64,000 nucleotides of DNA from positions 117,007,593 to 117,071,592 of the forward strand of contig OX638130.1 in the NCBI GenBank assembly GCA_951804985.1, read 5' to 3'. The DNA is from Dryomyza anilis (taxonomy: Eukaryota > Arthropoda > Insecta > Diptera > Dryomyzidae). Shown one piece after another: positions 22,905 to 36,589 of the stretch (positions are counted from its first letter, which is position 1; each line of letters opens with the position of its first letter). Made by a program: the position numbers and the translations under genes. The notes under the pieces are model-generated. The model had not been told where the DNA came from. It searched no databases and worked only from the letters and a program-made list of their open reading frames with translations.

Positions 22905-23740
22905 CAAAGGGGCGAATGTGCAATTTTTGACATTTGCGATTTTTTACATTTTTGAATGTAGTTTTTCCTCAAGTATACTGTGCCAAAATCGCGTGTCGTT
23001 TTTTTGGATATTTCTAGCCACAAAAGGCAAAACCAAAAGGGCGAATTTGAAAATCTTGTCATGGCAAAAGGGCGAATCTTTTCGTTTTTTCGCTATAACT
23101 TTTTTATTGATACGAGATAAAATAGTAGTATATAGGCATTTAATGTTTGTTTTCAAAGAACCTATCGATATGCATTATTAATTAAAAATATTTTCTTGCA
23201 AATAACAAAAATTCGAAAATTTAAAAATCTTGTCATGCCAAAAGGGCGACTCTTTTCGTTTTTTCGCTATAACTATTTTACTATATTATTGATAAGAGAT
23301 AAAATAGTGGTGTAAAGGTATTTATTGTTTGTTTTTAAAGCACCTATCGATCTGCATTATTAATTAAAAATAATTTACTTAACATTTTTTCCTGCAAATA
23401 ACAAATGGCAAAGTAAGGTTTGGCAAAATATTTTTAAGTAATGATGCCAATAGATAGGTGCTTTAAAAACAAACAATTAATGCTTTTACATTACTATTTT
23501 ATTTTGCGGTAATAAAAAGTTATAGCATAAAAAACAAAAATATTTGCGTTTTGATCCGGATATAGCCTCGTAAAATCCGTATTTAGAATTCAGTAAGTTG
23601 TCCAAATCCAAATATATTTTATATACGTTATAATAATTGATGATTAAACCAAATAACAGAAAAAATTTAATTTAATCAAAATTTTGCTATTTTTTAAAGC
23701 ACCTTTGGTTTCCCAACATTTTTAAAAATTTCACAAAAAT
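22905..23740 (+). mobile_element. GGGGCGAATGTGCA element, copy 1, with inverted subrepeats
   Basis: Starts AAAGGGGCGAATGTGCAATT. Inside, an ~85-bp subunit (CCTATCGAT...GCATTATTAATTAAAAAT and its inverse ATGATGCCAATAGATAGGTG) recurs in both orientations with AAAATAGTGGTGTAAAGG and AAAAAGTTATAGC. Related copies: 39030-39965 (opposite strand) and 50165-50780. Confidence 0.65.
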
Positions 23741-23834
23741 AAAAAAAATTCTTAAAAAACATCTGTTAATTCGAATCAAACATCACTTTTTTTATTTAAT
23801 AATAATGATTATTATTATTGTCAGATATAAAATT

Positions 23835-24345
23835 ATTTTTAGCAAGAAATCGTTTTCAAGAACTTCCGGAATTATTTTGTGATTTATTACGAAATAACTA
23901 TAAAGTTTAGGAACAAAATGTATATTAACAAAAATAAAGTAAATTGTCTCAGCTATGTTCTGAGATAATTCAAAAAAATATATATAAGTATTTTTAGAAA
24001 AATAATCGTATTGATAATTTCTATACGTAACTTTTTCGACCCGTCCGAAATTATTCTGTGTTTATTACGAAAGAACTATAGACTTTAGGAACAAAGTGTT
24101 TATGAACAAAAATAAAGTAAATTGTCTCCGTTACGTTCTGAAATAATTCAAAAAAATATATTGTACGCCAAAAGTAATTTTAGAAAAATAATCATACTGA
24201 TAATTTCCATACGGAACTTTTTGAATTTTTCTGTGATTTATTATGAAAAAACTATAAACTTTGGAAACAATGTGTAAGTAGACAAATAAAGCACATGATT
24301 TCAGCTATTTTCTAAAATAATTCAAAAAAATATTTTGTAAGCAAA
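23835..24345 (+). repeat. ~177-bp tandem repeat, three copies
   Basis: TTACGAAATAACTATAAAGT (23887), TTACGAAAGAACTATAGACT (24065) and TTATGAAAAAACTATAAACT (24241) mark successive units; each also has GTAAATTGTCTC-like and AATAATTCAAAAAAATAT words. Confidence 0.8.
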
Positions 24346-26680
24346 GTTTGCTGACTTTTTGGAATATCCATATGAAACTGACATTTACTTCCGTTTTTGT
24401 CCTGTCCGAAACGATAACAAATTACACAGTTAGTGACGGAGATTTGACAATATTTTTAGAATCCTTGAGTAACCCGACGAAATTTCACCAAACAAACTTA
24501 TGTCCTATCACGTCAGGTTTACGAGATATATTACCATAAAGGTCATATAGTGACCGCAATATTACCGTTGGTTTATTGAGAAAACTGTAGTAGTTATGGA
24601 TTTGTTGTCTGAGAACCAAATGTAGACACTATCCAAGGCTTCATATCTTTAGTACATATTAAATTTCTATCTCGTACTTTTAATACCAATATTAATGATT
24701 TTCAAAGGACTAATCTACATAATCGACTATTTTCATATTAAGGAGTTGCAAATGTTATTGTCAATGGAAAAATTATTCAGCATAAAAAAACATAAAAAGT
24801 GGCCAACTATGTCAAAGCCGTACGAGCTATAGTTTCTCTAATACTGAGCACTGCAAAGTATTTTTTTTTATATGAAACTGCAAAATACTAAAGTTTTTCA
24901 TAGCTTAAAACCGAATGATCCTTTATCGGTGCCAATGTCTTTTGTCATTTAATAAACTAGACTAGGAAAAGGCAATAGGTGGACCGTAGAATATCGATCA
25001 TTGGACTGTCAAATCATTTTTATAGACCATCGGTGTAATTTTGCAAAATTCATTTTACAAAATTCAGTTTTCTAAGTAAAAGGTATCATTATGAGTTCCT
25101 CGATCTATTGTATATATCTGGAATTTCAAATGGCTCAATGATTTCAATCTCAAAAAATTATAATATTTCAAATTACTTAGCTAGTCTTTGAATTCTTTTT
25201 TAGTATTTAAATCTACTGGTAAACAGAAAATGACTATAACTATTCAGAGTACTTCAGAGTTCAAAAGTACCAACTGATATCTCTTCTACAAATTAAATGG
25301 GAGATGCCCTCTAAACACATTTTCTGACTATTATCTCAAATGTCACAATTGTCTTTCAGGAATCTAGAACATTAACTACTAAATATGTTTAACCCAAATT
25401 TGTATAATTTTTTATAGTTTACATTCTTTTATGTGAAATACGATCTTGCGCTATTTTGAACAACATACACTTGATGGTATTATAAACAATAAATAAAAAA
25501 TAATAGTAAAAAAAACTCATACCTCCGTTAATCCCAACACTTATCGGCATTTTTCTTATCGGGGCTGGTCTACTTAACACACAATTGACAGCGCTTAAAT
25601 GTCAACTTATCTTCAAAGTGTGACATTTAACAACCTGCACGATCGTCAAACATTCATGGGGGGTATAGCACTGAAATACCAAAAAGAGATAAATGATTAA
25701 TGAAAATAAATTTTAAAAAACCTTCAAGAAATATATGTTAAACAAAGATATAATACCGTAGATAAAAAAAAGAAGATATTTCACAAAAATTAATGCCCAA
25801 ACAAATAGCGCACGATCACTTTGTGAAAGAATCCATTGCAAACAAATCAATTGAGTTCAACAATTAATTAAAGCCAAAATGCTTTGAACTCAATGCGGCA
25901 CCAAAGCAACGCCTCCGCCGCGCGGCCCATTAGGAAAGTATTTCTCATTAGTTTGCCTTGTATTCAATGCGATCTTTTACTACAAACGATATACACTTTG
26001 AAGCCTCTAGAAGTCTGTTAATGATCGTTCTTGTCACAAATAATTGGAACAAACAGCACAGAAACAAAGCGCAACATTTGTGCGAGATGTAAAAAAAAGA
26101 AAAATAAATGGAAAATAAAAGAAATTAATTGGCATTCGTAGTCATTTCAATAATAAAACTAATGGAAATGTTACACATCTTTAATGGGCCGCCGCCGCAT
26201 GGCATTTTGGCAGCATGTTTGTGCTGAATTTAATTATAAATGTGCTTGAAAATAGCCCAATAGCACAATAATGATAATGATTCTATAAGTAATGCAAGCA
26301 AGAGTCACGTTTTGTCAATGCGCTGGCTGCGCTCTGACAATTTGTGGGAACATTTGTGCAGTTGCCAAAAATAAACTAAATCATACCAAAAATGAAAAAA
26401 AAAAACATATTCAAAGTTAGTATGAATGTAATTAAAAATATATCGCGCCAGATGTTGTCAAACTTGTAGGCGATGTGCAGCTGTGCCACGCCACGGCATC
26501 TTTGAATTAATTTCTTGAAAATTTAGTATATTTTGCAAAATTTGTGAATATATTTGTCTAAATTTGTAGTTATATCTTTATTATGGTCTGTGTTTTAAAC
26601 GAGCCATAACAATTTGTTTTTCTGAAATTCACAAAAATACATTTATTTCAACGAAGTAAACAGAATTAAGAAAAAGAATC
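24346..26680. other. Intergenic DNA without recognised gene or array
   Basis: Mostly single-copy in appearance. 25560-26500 is the most complex part (GCAACGCCTCCGCCGCGCGG at about 25909, GACATTTAACAACCTGCACG at 25623) and could include regulatory or leader sequence of wengen. Confidence 0.35.
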
Positions 26681-26689
26681 ACCGATCAA

Positions 26690-27880
26690 ATATGTTTTAT
26701 AGTTAGATCTGTGTTTCGCAGATATATTGCTGTATCTTTAGATACATTGGTATTTTTTGAGATACATGGACATTCTAGAAATACAGTGGCATTTCTAGGG
26801 TTAGCTATTGAAACCATCGAATTTCTATAGATACACTGGTATTTCAAGGATACATTGGCATTTCGATAGATACATTGACATTTCATAGATAATTTCGTAT
26901 TTCTTAGATACATTGGCATTTCTATAGATACATTGGCATTTCTATAGATACATTAGCATTTACACTCGTATTTCTTAGAAACATTGGTATTTTTGCATGT
27001 ATATACATTAAGAACTAATAGATACATTTACAATTAATAGATACAGTAGTATATCATAGATTCAATTTTTTTAAAATATAAATTGGCTTTTAAGTATTTT
27101 AAAGATTCATTCGCATTTCATTGATACATTGGTATTTCATAGATACATTCGTATTTGTATAGATACACTATATATACAATGGTATTCATAAGATGCACTG
27201 GCGTTTTATAGATACATTGGCATTTCATAAGATATATTTTCATTTCATAGATATATTGGCATTTTTTAAGATACATTGCCATTTCATAGATACATTGGCA
27301 ATGTATATTTGGTTTTTCTTATTTTATATACATTGGCATTTAATAGATAGATTGGCATTTCTTAATATACTTCGATACATTCTCATGTGTATGAATACAC
27401 GGGCATTTCATAGATATATTGACATTTCGGAAGATACACTCGCATTTAAAAGATACATTGGCATTTTTATGTAAGATCGGTAAATTTCATTTTAAAGATA
27501 CATTGTCATTTCATAGATACATTGAGATTTCTTATGATGTATTGCCATTTTTTATGAAATATCGGTACATATTCATTTTATTGATAAATTGACATTTCAT
27601 AGATACATTGACATTTCATAAGATACATTGGCATATCCTAAGATGCATTGTCATTCCATAGATACATTGGAATTTCATCAGATATATTGATATTTCATAG
27701 ATAGATAGGGATTTCTATAGATATCTTGAGATATTCTAACATTGGCATTTCTTAAGATATATCTGTATTCTATAGATATATTAAGATTTCAAAGATACAT
27801 CCACATTTCATAGATACATTCGCATTTCTTGAAATATATTGGTATTTTATAGATACATTTTCCAACTGTAGCAGCGTGTG
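26690..27880 (+). repeat. ~20-bp minisatellite, unit CATTTCATAGATACATTGG
   Basis: Over 40 degenerate copies, mostly CATAGATACATTGGCATTT with an AAGATACATTGG variant. The core GATAC matches that of the array at 20.6-22.0 kb. Confidence 0.9.
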
Positions 27881-27889
27881 GCATTGATG

Positions 27890-29660
27890 GACAGAGGCGC
27901 TTCAACAAAATCCATCTGATGGATGAGGTTATATTTATTTATTTTGGCAGAAAACAAGGTTTTTCTATAGGCCCCACTAAACGTTCCGTTTCTGATGAGT
28001 TACTGCTGTTAATCAAAATAATAAATTCGCCTCTAAAATCTGTTGTCATTTTGCCAAAAACAAAACACACAAAAACTAGCAAGACTAGAAAAACTATTAG
28101 CCTAATAGATAAATAGGTCTACAAGGTTGTCTAGCAGCAAAACAAAAGAACTTTTGTTCTATAGAAAAACGCAAAATCTTATAAAGTATTTTCATAAAAC
28201 GTCACTCTTTGTCGCCAATTCAAATTCAATTTCACGTGTCAGTGATTTGCACAAAAAAAGGATCTACATTTCACTCCAACATTTTGCATTCACATTAGAC
28301 GATCATTAAGACTATTTTTAAAAATACGTCTGCCAGCTGCAGAACCATTTACTACAGAAAAACGAAGAGTATATGAGGTCCCCCCCATATTGCATGGAAA
28401 AAAGGGGTAACAAGTACAGAGCAACGAAATATTATTTTTATTATTATTGTGTTCTTCTTGTTGTTTGTACTTGAGAAGTAAGAAAAAGGCAGAAGATCCA
28501 ACATAAAACATGTATTTTCAGAATTTAGTTTATTTTTCAATTTAAAATTTTATGTTTATTCAAAAAAAAAAAAGAAGAAAAACGAAGAAATGGAAAGAAA
28601 AGAAAACGATGTTGAGATTTTGTGGGGCACTTGTTCCGTCGACCATCGGGGGACGTTTCGGGTTGTCGAGAGCAACGAAATACACCGCCGAGTGGAAGCG
28701 GAAGGCCACGGCAAGCCGACGACAAACGAATTCATTTAGTGGCAGGGCACTACGTTGTATGTAGTAGTCGTTGAAGTAAAAGAATCGAATTATATACTAC
28801 AAAAAATCAAAAAAAATCAACATATTACTATATATATGCGAGGCTAAGAGTATCTACTAAATACACTTGAATTCGTAAAACTCGCGAAGAGATGAAAGCA
28901 ACCAAATAATAAAAATGCCGTTGTAGAGAATCGAAAAGATAAAACGTAGAGTCGACAAAGTAAATAAAATATTTGCAAAAACTAAAAATTAAAAAAAATA
29001 AATGCACTCCAAAGCGCGGTAAAAGTACAAGATGAAAATAAAAAGAATCTCGGATGCCATGCGAGATACAAATTGTTATTGTTATGAAAGCAAGTTTATT
29101 AAGTCAGAAATGTCAGCAGCCACGAGACGTTGGATAGACATAGAGAGACAGACAGTAAGACAGACAGTGCTACGGGCAGGACAGACATAACTGCAATGAC
29201 AGTGACAACAAGTATAATGTTGTTTTTATCATGTATTTTGTTGTTGCATTTATGTTTCGCTAATTGCTGCTATGGAACATCCACCCGTTGAAGACTGAAG
29301 ACAGATATTGATATTAAACAAACAAGATTATTATGTAGGGGTTGTGCCGATTTAAAATAAAAGGCCAAAAAAATCATTATATTTTGTTTAAACGATAAAT
29401 TACTCTAAAAGTAGACGATTATATTCAAAAACTATAATATATATGATCGTTGCGAAGTGAGTTAGTCAGTGTTATATAAGGGAATACGAAAGTTCATAGT
29501 TTTATATTTGAAAAAATTATATGTTCAATTTTAATATTTGATATACGATTATATTCTAGCATTCGATCGAATAGATCAATCGAATTTCATAAAAATTGTA
29601 TTTAAAAATGGTTTTGAATTTGATATCTTAGTAAAAAAATGGTTTTACGATGAATTCAAT
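27890..29660. other. Intergenic DNA, candidate region for wengen upstream exons
   Basis: No coding exon recognised. 28620-28790 is distinctly G+C-rich (CGTCGACCATCGGGGGACG) and free of arrays. Confidence 0.3.
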
Positions 29661-29674
29661 GGAATTGAATGATT

Positions 29675-29920
29675 TGAACCGAAAAAAAAATTGCGGACAA
29701 AAAAAAATTGTTCCGAAAAAAACTTTCGGACAAAAAAAATATGACTGAAAAAAAATTTATAAAAAAAAAATTCACAAAAAAGTTTTTCGGAAAAAAATTG
29801 TTCCGATAAAAAAATTCGGACAAAAAAAAAATTGTCCGAAATTTTTTTTTTTTGGAAAATAAAAATTTGCCGAAAAAAAAAATGTCAATAAAAAATTTAT
29901 TCGAAAAAAAAATGTTTAAA
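29675..29920 (+). repeat. Degenerate AAAAATTGTTCCGAAAAAAA repeat
   Basis: Alternating GTTCCGAAAAAAA and TTCGGACAAAAAAA words, whose CCGAA and TTCGG cores are inverted relative to each other, over about 240 bp. Confidence 0.75.
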
Positions 29921-30059
29921 TTACCAAGCGTTTTTCATATTTTTGATAGCATTCATAACATTGATGGCGTTAGTCATTAATATTATGAAAGGTTCTTCAA
30001 TACAATGAATCATGGTTTGAAGAATGGAATTCATCAATATGATGTACATTTTTTTCAAT

Positions 30060-33000
30060 TTTTCGTTACGATTTCTGCACACATCTTAGAACAAATTGTA
30101 GTATAATATAGATACGAATTCGAAATCGAGATCGAATGAATTTCTTGACATCACGAAAAAAGTCTCGAAGCGATAACGAATCGAGTGGCAGACTAGGAAT
30201 GATCATGGCTCTCTGGTAATTTATTCTATTTCTTAACACGGTGTAGTAAGTATTATTTCTTCTTTTTTGAATCACAATGCATTATGATCAATGTTTTCTT
30301 CTGGTTCTACATCCCATTTCAAATGGACTTTCGTTTTTTGTTCGAAAGAAAAACCTAAGTGCAGTCAATAGTAAAGTTATTATCAAAACATTTTGCATGA
30401 CGATAAATAAAAATCAAGTTATATCTTTAAAAACTATTTCTCCTTTCTTTACATTTAAAAACTATAATATTTATAAACTCTCGATAACCTCTCCTAGAAC
30501 TCGCATTGATCTCGTAGAGATACCAAATCAAATGACATAGTATTCGCTATCGTTACAAGATCAATGCGAGTTCTAGGAGAGTTTATCGTAGCGATGTCAG
30601 GCGTAAAACTGGACTTATGGATATGGTAGCCCAGTATGATCGAAGATTTCTCGAACTAACTTTAATTAAAAGTTCGATATCATTTATTTATCGCTATTAA
30701 TTTGAAAAAAAAATTCGCACTATAAAATTTTATCTCATGCTACGATATTTTAACATTTTTCACATCGATGTCGCAATATTTTTCATATCAATCTCGATAT
30801 CATTGCACTATTCGAAGCGATATTGATCTAGAATCGTCCCAGTCTGCCATTTGTTTCGATATCGCGTCGAGGCTCTTTCGAGATATCGAGCAATTTATTC
30901 GATCTCGATTACGATTTCGTATATATTATATTATACTATCATTCATTCTATAATGTACGCAGATGTCGTATCAAGATAATGAAGTTTATTTGAAACGAGA
31001 AAAATAACGATTCTGGATCAATAGCGCATCGAATATCGAGATTGATTCGAAAAACATTTCGATATCGATGTGATAAATATTTATATGTCGTATCTTTTCC
31101 TTAAACTTTATGATATGAAAAAATATAAAAATGATTAGTGATAAAGCAACGAGATCGAACTTTTTATCGCAGTTAGTTCCAGAAAAGTTCGATCATCGAA
31201 GAGCTCCGAGACATGGCGTTTTGAAAAAAACAGCGATATGTCGTATCGAGAATGATCATGGCTGCGATATAAGACCGAAATCTGATTCGATATCCTACGA
31301 TTTTGCCGACATATCGTATCGTTCTGGCATCAATATCGAAACGAATAGCAGACTGGGAGGTGGATATCGATGCGTTATGTCAAAGTTTTTGTCGGTAAGC
31401 CACATTTTACGAAATCGAAAAGATATCGAACAGAAAATTAAAGAAAAGTTCGAGATTGCTTCGAAACATATTGCGATATGAATGTGATAAATGTTTAAAT
31501 ATCATATCTTGTCTTAATATTTTAATGTACGAGAAAGTTTAAATATTAGAAGCAATAAAGCTATGAAATCAAACTATTTTATCGAAGTTAGTCCGAGAGA
31601 GTTGAGGTATCGAAAGTATACGAGATTTGGCAAGTAATACTAGTTTGACACAACAGCTCAGAAGCACCGAGACCATTCTCCTACCATTTCAACTATGAAT
31701 TCAATATTTGTAATGAAATTGTGGGACCCCTACCATTTAAACAACTACTCTGGACAGCGGTATGATATGCCTTTACAAGGAAATGTGTTTTACTCGCAAA
31801 GATAGATCTAACTTTTTCGAATATAAGATGTTATTAGTCCCCTGCATACATTGAACCTAAGAGTTTTCGGTACAGTAACCACAAAAATATTTATTGTATA
31901 TCAAATGATGATAATATAACTTAAGATACCATAATTTTAACATCTGGTATACAATCGAGCATATTCCACTGATTGCTTATAAATACTTTAGGGAAAACCA
32001 AAAAATATTTAAAAAAAATCCACACTCGAAGGGCGCTCGTTCAATAATAAAAACTAATAACAACATAATAGCTCGGAAACCAAGCCAATAAATGCAAGAC
32101 ATAAACGTACGACAAAAACATAAAAACTACTTCCGATTAGAATTAATTAAAAACAATACTTATGCTTATTACTGAAAAATTACAAAAACTAAGCAATAAT
32201 GAAGAAATGAAGAAACATAAGAAACATAAAAATATTTAAGACATAAAAATTATACAAACCAAAAAAAAGAGGCACCGCACCAAGTCAAAAGTCAAGTGTT
32301 TTGCGCGATCAACTGAATTGAATTGGACTTGAATACGAATTGACTTCAGTTGAGAGTCGGTATCGGTATTGAACGACAAGTGGTTTGTAAGCCATGTTCT
32401 GAAGGGACTTGGACTGATCGAATGTTTGAATAAACTGATGGACGTTTGGAAGACGTACTGGTGAAGAGGCGGACGGCGAGAATTACAATTATTGATTGGC
32501 GTCTTAGTCTAAGTTGTTGTTGCGGTTGCTGGTTGTGGGTTTTCTTTATGTTTTTAATGAAGAACAAATGTTTTGGCGTTCAATTAGAAGAAATTGATAA
32601 AATTGCTTAATTTATGGCAAGTTGTTGTTGTATTACTTCACGTAATATTTGTTGTAATAGTTGCCAAGCATTATAACGAAAAAAAAAACGTAGCTACTTA
32701 GTGAAGCGCACCCACCTCTTCTATCCAGGCACCATGAGGGCAAAGACTACGTGTTCGTTGTCAACAGCAACATAGCCAGCACCATCCATGTTGGTTCGTT
32801 GGTTGGTTGGCTGGTTTGGTCGTTACGCGGTGTCGCTGGCCATTGCGTCTAATTTTAATTAAATATTTCTTCCTGTTGTTTTGCCCCATACTCATACAAA
32901 CACAAATTCACTCATTCTATGTTGGGTTGGAATTTGAATTTGGTTTTTGTTGGTTCTGCACATGGAAATGGGGGTCTCATGGAAGTGCTGGCAGTGGCGG

Positions 33001-34400
33001 TGGATTTTGGAAATCAAGTTTCTGTACAGTCGAAGATCGAAGTTTTATCGGGCTAACTTTGCTTTATCGTTCCAAATTTTTAAATTGTTTTTACTATTCA
33101 ATTTTGTGACAAGCTACGATACTTTAATATTTTTCACATTGATATCGAAATATATTTCGAATCAATATCGATATAATTGCCCTATTCCATTCGATATCGA
33201 TCCAGAATCGTTTTATTCCTGTTTCGATAAGGTACGTCGTAAGTTCGTGCAATTTCCCAGTCTGCCAAGTCTGGGAGACCTTCGAAGCTTTCTCGCATAA
33301 CTTCGATAAAAAAAGTTCGATCTCGTTGCATTCTCGATTCTAATTTTTAAAAATTTTCGTAAAAATGTTCGTATAAAATTCTTTGACAAGATACAATATT
33401 TAAACATTTTTCAAATCGATATCGCAATATTTTTCGCAGCTATCTCGAACTTTGATCATTTTTTCTTCGATATCGTTCCGATTTCGAAAAATGTCTCGTA
33501 TCGAGAAAACTCCAACAGAACGTTTTGATATCTACCTACCATCTAGGTCCAATTTGACACTCGATATCGTTACGAGAACGGGTCCGATATCGTGTTATTT
33601 CTCTATCTATCTCGTAACAATATCAATACGAATGGCATACTGGGTTAGTACGTTTTGCTGTCCGTTATATCTCAAGTCAAATCGTATCGTTCAATGTACT
33701 CAGTCTGCCATGTCTCGGAGCATTCGATGATCGACGTTTTCTTGAACTAACTGCGATGAAAAAGTTCGATCTCGTTGCTTTATCATTACTATTTTTTAAA
33801 TTTGTTTGTAAAATAACATTTAAGGAATAAATACGATATTTAAATATTTATCACATCGATATCGCAATGTTTTCCGAATCAAAACTGATATTCGATGCGC
33901 TATCGATCCAGATTCGTTTTTTCTCGTTTCAAATAAACTTAATTATCTCGTTACTATATCTTCGTACATCTTTAAACGAATTGTAGTATAATATAGAAAC
34001 GAAATCGTAATCGATATCGAATGAATTCCTTGACATCTCGCAAAAATCTCAAAGCGATATCGAGTCGAATGGCAGACTCGGTAGAAACGAATGGAAGAGT
34101 AGATTCGATTTGTCCGTGGAGTTTAATATACGTATTGAGGTGCTCTATCGGTTCGTTTAAGAAATAATTCTCGTAAACTTCATAATCTCTTTACGATATC
34201 TGCGTACATCTTAGAATAAATTGTAGTTTGATATAGATATAAGAATCGTAACCGATATAGAATGTATTCCCCGACATCTCGGAACAGTCTTGAAGCGATT
34301 TTGAATCGAATGGCAGACTGGGTGATTTCATGTGGCTATATAAGTCTATGGTCTTCTCATTAAATTCGAGAAAATCGAGAAGTTGAAGTTGATACAAATT
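30060..34400. repeat. Inverted and direct repeat family rich in TCGATATCGA / GCAGACTGG
   Basis: An ~110-bp unit (AAATTGTAGTATAATATAGA ... CTTGACATC ... CGAATGGCAGACTGG) appears at about 30090-30200, 33980-34080 and 34210-34325 on the + strand and inverted at 30835-30970. A second ~90-bp unit at 31133-31215 (ATAAAGCAACGAGATCGAAC) recurs inverted at 33705-33790 with about 90% identity by eye, and partly at 33245-33340. Short frames here are repeat-driven. Confidence 0.8.
31620..32990. other. Non-array DNA inside the repeat cluster
   Basis: No gene recognised. 32330-32560 and 32740-33010 are less A/T-rich; the latter has a GGTTGGTTGG run near 32790-32815. Confidence 0.35.
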
Positions 34401-34639
34401 ACAGAGACCTGAAATATCAATATCGAGTTGTAAAAGACCAGTCTGAATTGAAATTTTTGTTTAATGTCGAGAATTCTATAAGTGGAACGACAAAATTACA
34501 AATCTCATGTTTCAGACGTTCTTTTTTTTGTAATTTGAGTACGGATTTTACACATGCCGATGTACAAATATCGGCAGTAGAGTTATACAAAGGAAAAATA
34601 TACAATTTCAGTAAGGTTATGACCGAGATTTTCTAATTG

Positions 34640-35989
34640 TCAAAATTTTAAGCTGATCATAATATTGTGGCTTTCTTTTTCAAAATCCTTAATCTACCTT
34701 CGTGAATATTCGCAACGCCACTGCGTGACAAAACGGAAGTGCGCTATGCTGTCACATTGACAGTCCAGTCGGCCGTAGTAGTTGAAAACAACATAAAATC
34801 GTTGCTGATCGCATGAATAAAATAACAATTATTTATAATGATCGCAACTTTGCTGTTCTGTTAGTCGCTTGTTTGCATGTTTGGTTTGCTGTTTAGTTGA
34901 CTGTTTAGTTTGTTGGTTGGTTGGTCGATCGGTCGATCGGACTCTACACGGTTCAAATGCTGATCGCGCGCAATCTGTATGCTGCGTATACGCTTGGCCT
35001 CCATGCCAAATGGTCATCATTATCAGCAGCTAAACTACAAGTAGTAGTAGAAAAAAAGGGGGAACTTACTTCCATCACATCTGCAATAATACGCCATTTT
35101 GCATAGAGCACGATCGGTGGTTCATTTCATAGTACGATCACCATATTTGCGCGCGCATTTCTATTTTGAATTTATTTTCTATTTTTTCTACTCTTTTTTT
35201 TCTTGTTTTATTTTTTTTGTTATCTATGCAAATAGCAGCACAAGTCGCAGGCAGTATTGCCAACGCGCATAATTTATGTAGTAGCATTTGAAAAAATTCA
35301 CCCTTTTTTGCATTTTGTGTGCGATCGGCAGACAAAGCGGCATTGCCAACGCTTGTCTAACGAAATCGTTTAACGGTAATTTTAAACATGGTGCGGTGAT
35401 AGTCGCCATTTTGTACGCTTGTCCATTATTTCGTGTGACGTTACACGACGATGCACGATCGCCGCACTGATCGCACTCAAATTAAACTTAATTAAATTAA
35501 TAAAAAAATTCAACGAGATTTTAGAGCACGGTTTTATATTTTGTGATTTTTTTTGAAGATAAATGCACTTCGTCATGACGACGACGATGATGATGATGAC
35601 GGTTGTTGGTGCTTATGATGATCAACTGTCAAGAGTGTCAACTTGCGTTTGACCCTCATGTGTGATCGCGAACGCGTTTGCCGATTGCAATGTCAACGAA
35701 GTTGTGAGAATTCTACTTGTTGTTGTTAGGCGGTCAGTCATTTCGTAGTGCATGCAATCAAGAGGAGTCATGGGGGGTGGATAGTACCATCATGTGGGCA
35801 AGCGTTAGAAACTGAAGTTGCTGATCGTTCACATGGGAAAGTTTAACCCTGAGAATTTCGTTTGGGCGCAAATGTGCCGTACAGTTCAATGAACAAGAAA
35901 TGAGTTGGCAGATCGGTCTATGCCAACCCAACACAAAACTATAATATATGCGTTTTTGTTATATGATTTTTTTGTATTTTCTCTTACAG
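34640..35989. promoter_or_regulatory. Relatively complex block directly upstream of the wengen coding exon
   Basis: Array-free, with many GATCG words (GGTCGATCGGTCGATCGG at 34922-34940, GACGATGCACGATCGCCGC at about 35447). The acceptor at 35988-35989 needs an upstream leader exon, and this block is the nearest non-repetitive sequence. No TATA/Inr assignment is made; this is inference from context only. Confidence 0.3.
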
Positions 35990-36589
35990 ATCATGCCGAA
36001 TCGAACAACATCCGCGAAAAAACCGCACACATCATACACCCCGCCCTCACAGAACGCAGCGTTACCATTTTCCTCATTCTCCAGCACCTCGCCCACACAG
36101 CTAAAACATCGATTTCCCTGGCGGCTATCCGAGTTTTGGACACAGAGCATCACAGCGCGTAGTCGACGACGAAGAAGACTCTGTACGAGCAACACAACTG
36201 CCGCACCTGCCTCGAAAACATCTACGACACTCTCTTCATCCTCCTCCTCCGCCTCCACCACAATACTTTCGAGACTACGCATGCCTAGCGCACGTCCCGC
36301 CTTCGCCATGTTGCGCTCAGTGTCGCTCTCGTTGACACCGTCGGCAACTGCCGCATATGTTGCGCTCCTTGTGCTCTCCACCACGTGTTCGTTGTGCGCT
36401 GCATCGCCCTGCCAGTCGCACAGCTGGTGGGATCCGGTCAAGGATAAATGCATTCCGTGCACCGAGTGCCAGGGTCAATTGATTGTGTTGCGTCCCTGCC
36501 AACTGCATCGCGATACGATATGTGGCTCCATTTATGATTTGGAAATTGACTGGATGGTATTGGCGAAAACGGAGCCAAATTGGAAAGAG
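35990..36589 (+). CDS. wgn: wengen first coding exon (signal region and cysteine-rich domain)
   Basis: Acceptor CTCTTACAG ends at 35989; three untranslated bases precede ATG at 35993. An in-frame ATG at 35948 lies inside the splice acceptor tract and is not used if splicing occurs. Other in-frame ATGs are at 36281 and 36308; the latter places a hydrophobic segment directly at the N terminus, as in a classical signal peptide. The exon ends TEPNWKE at donor GTGAGT (36590), phase 0. Confidence 0.92.

Noticed and set aside
31131..31481. A 116-codon frame in the GATATCG repeat cluster
   Set aside because: It crosses the inverted repeat units and its sequence is explained by them; no family recognised.
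35948..35992. An earlier in-frame ATG for wengen giving MRFCYMIFLYFLLQ
   Set aside because: It lies in the polypyrimidine tract and acceptor CTCTTACAG, so it is intronic if the acceptor is used.
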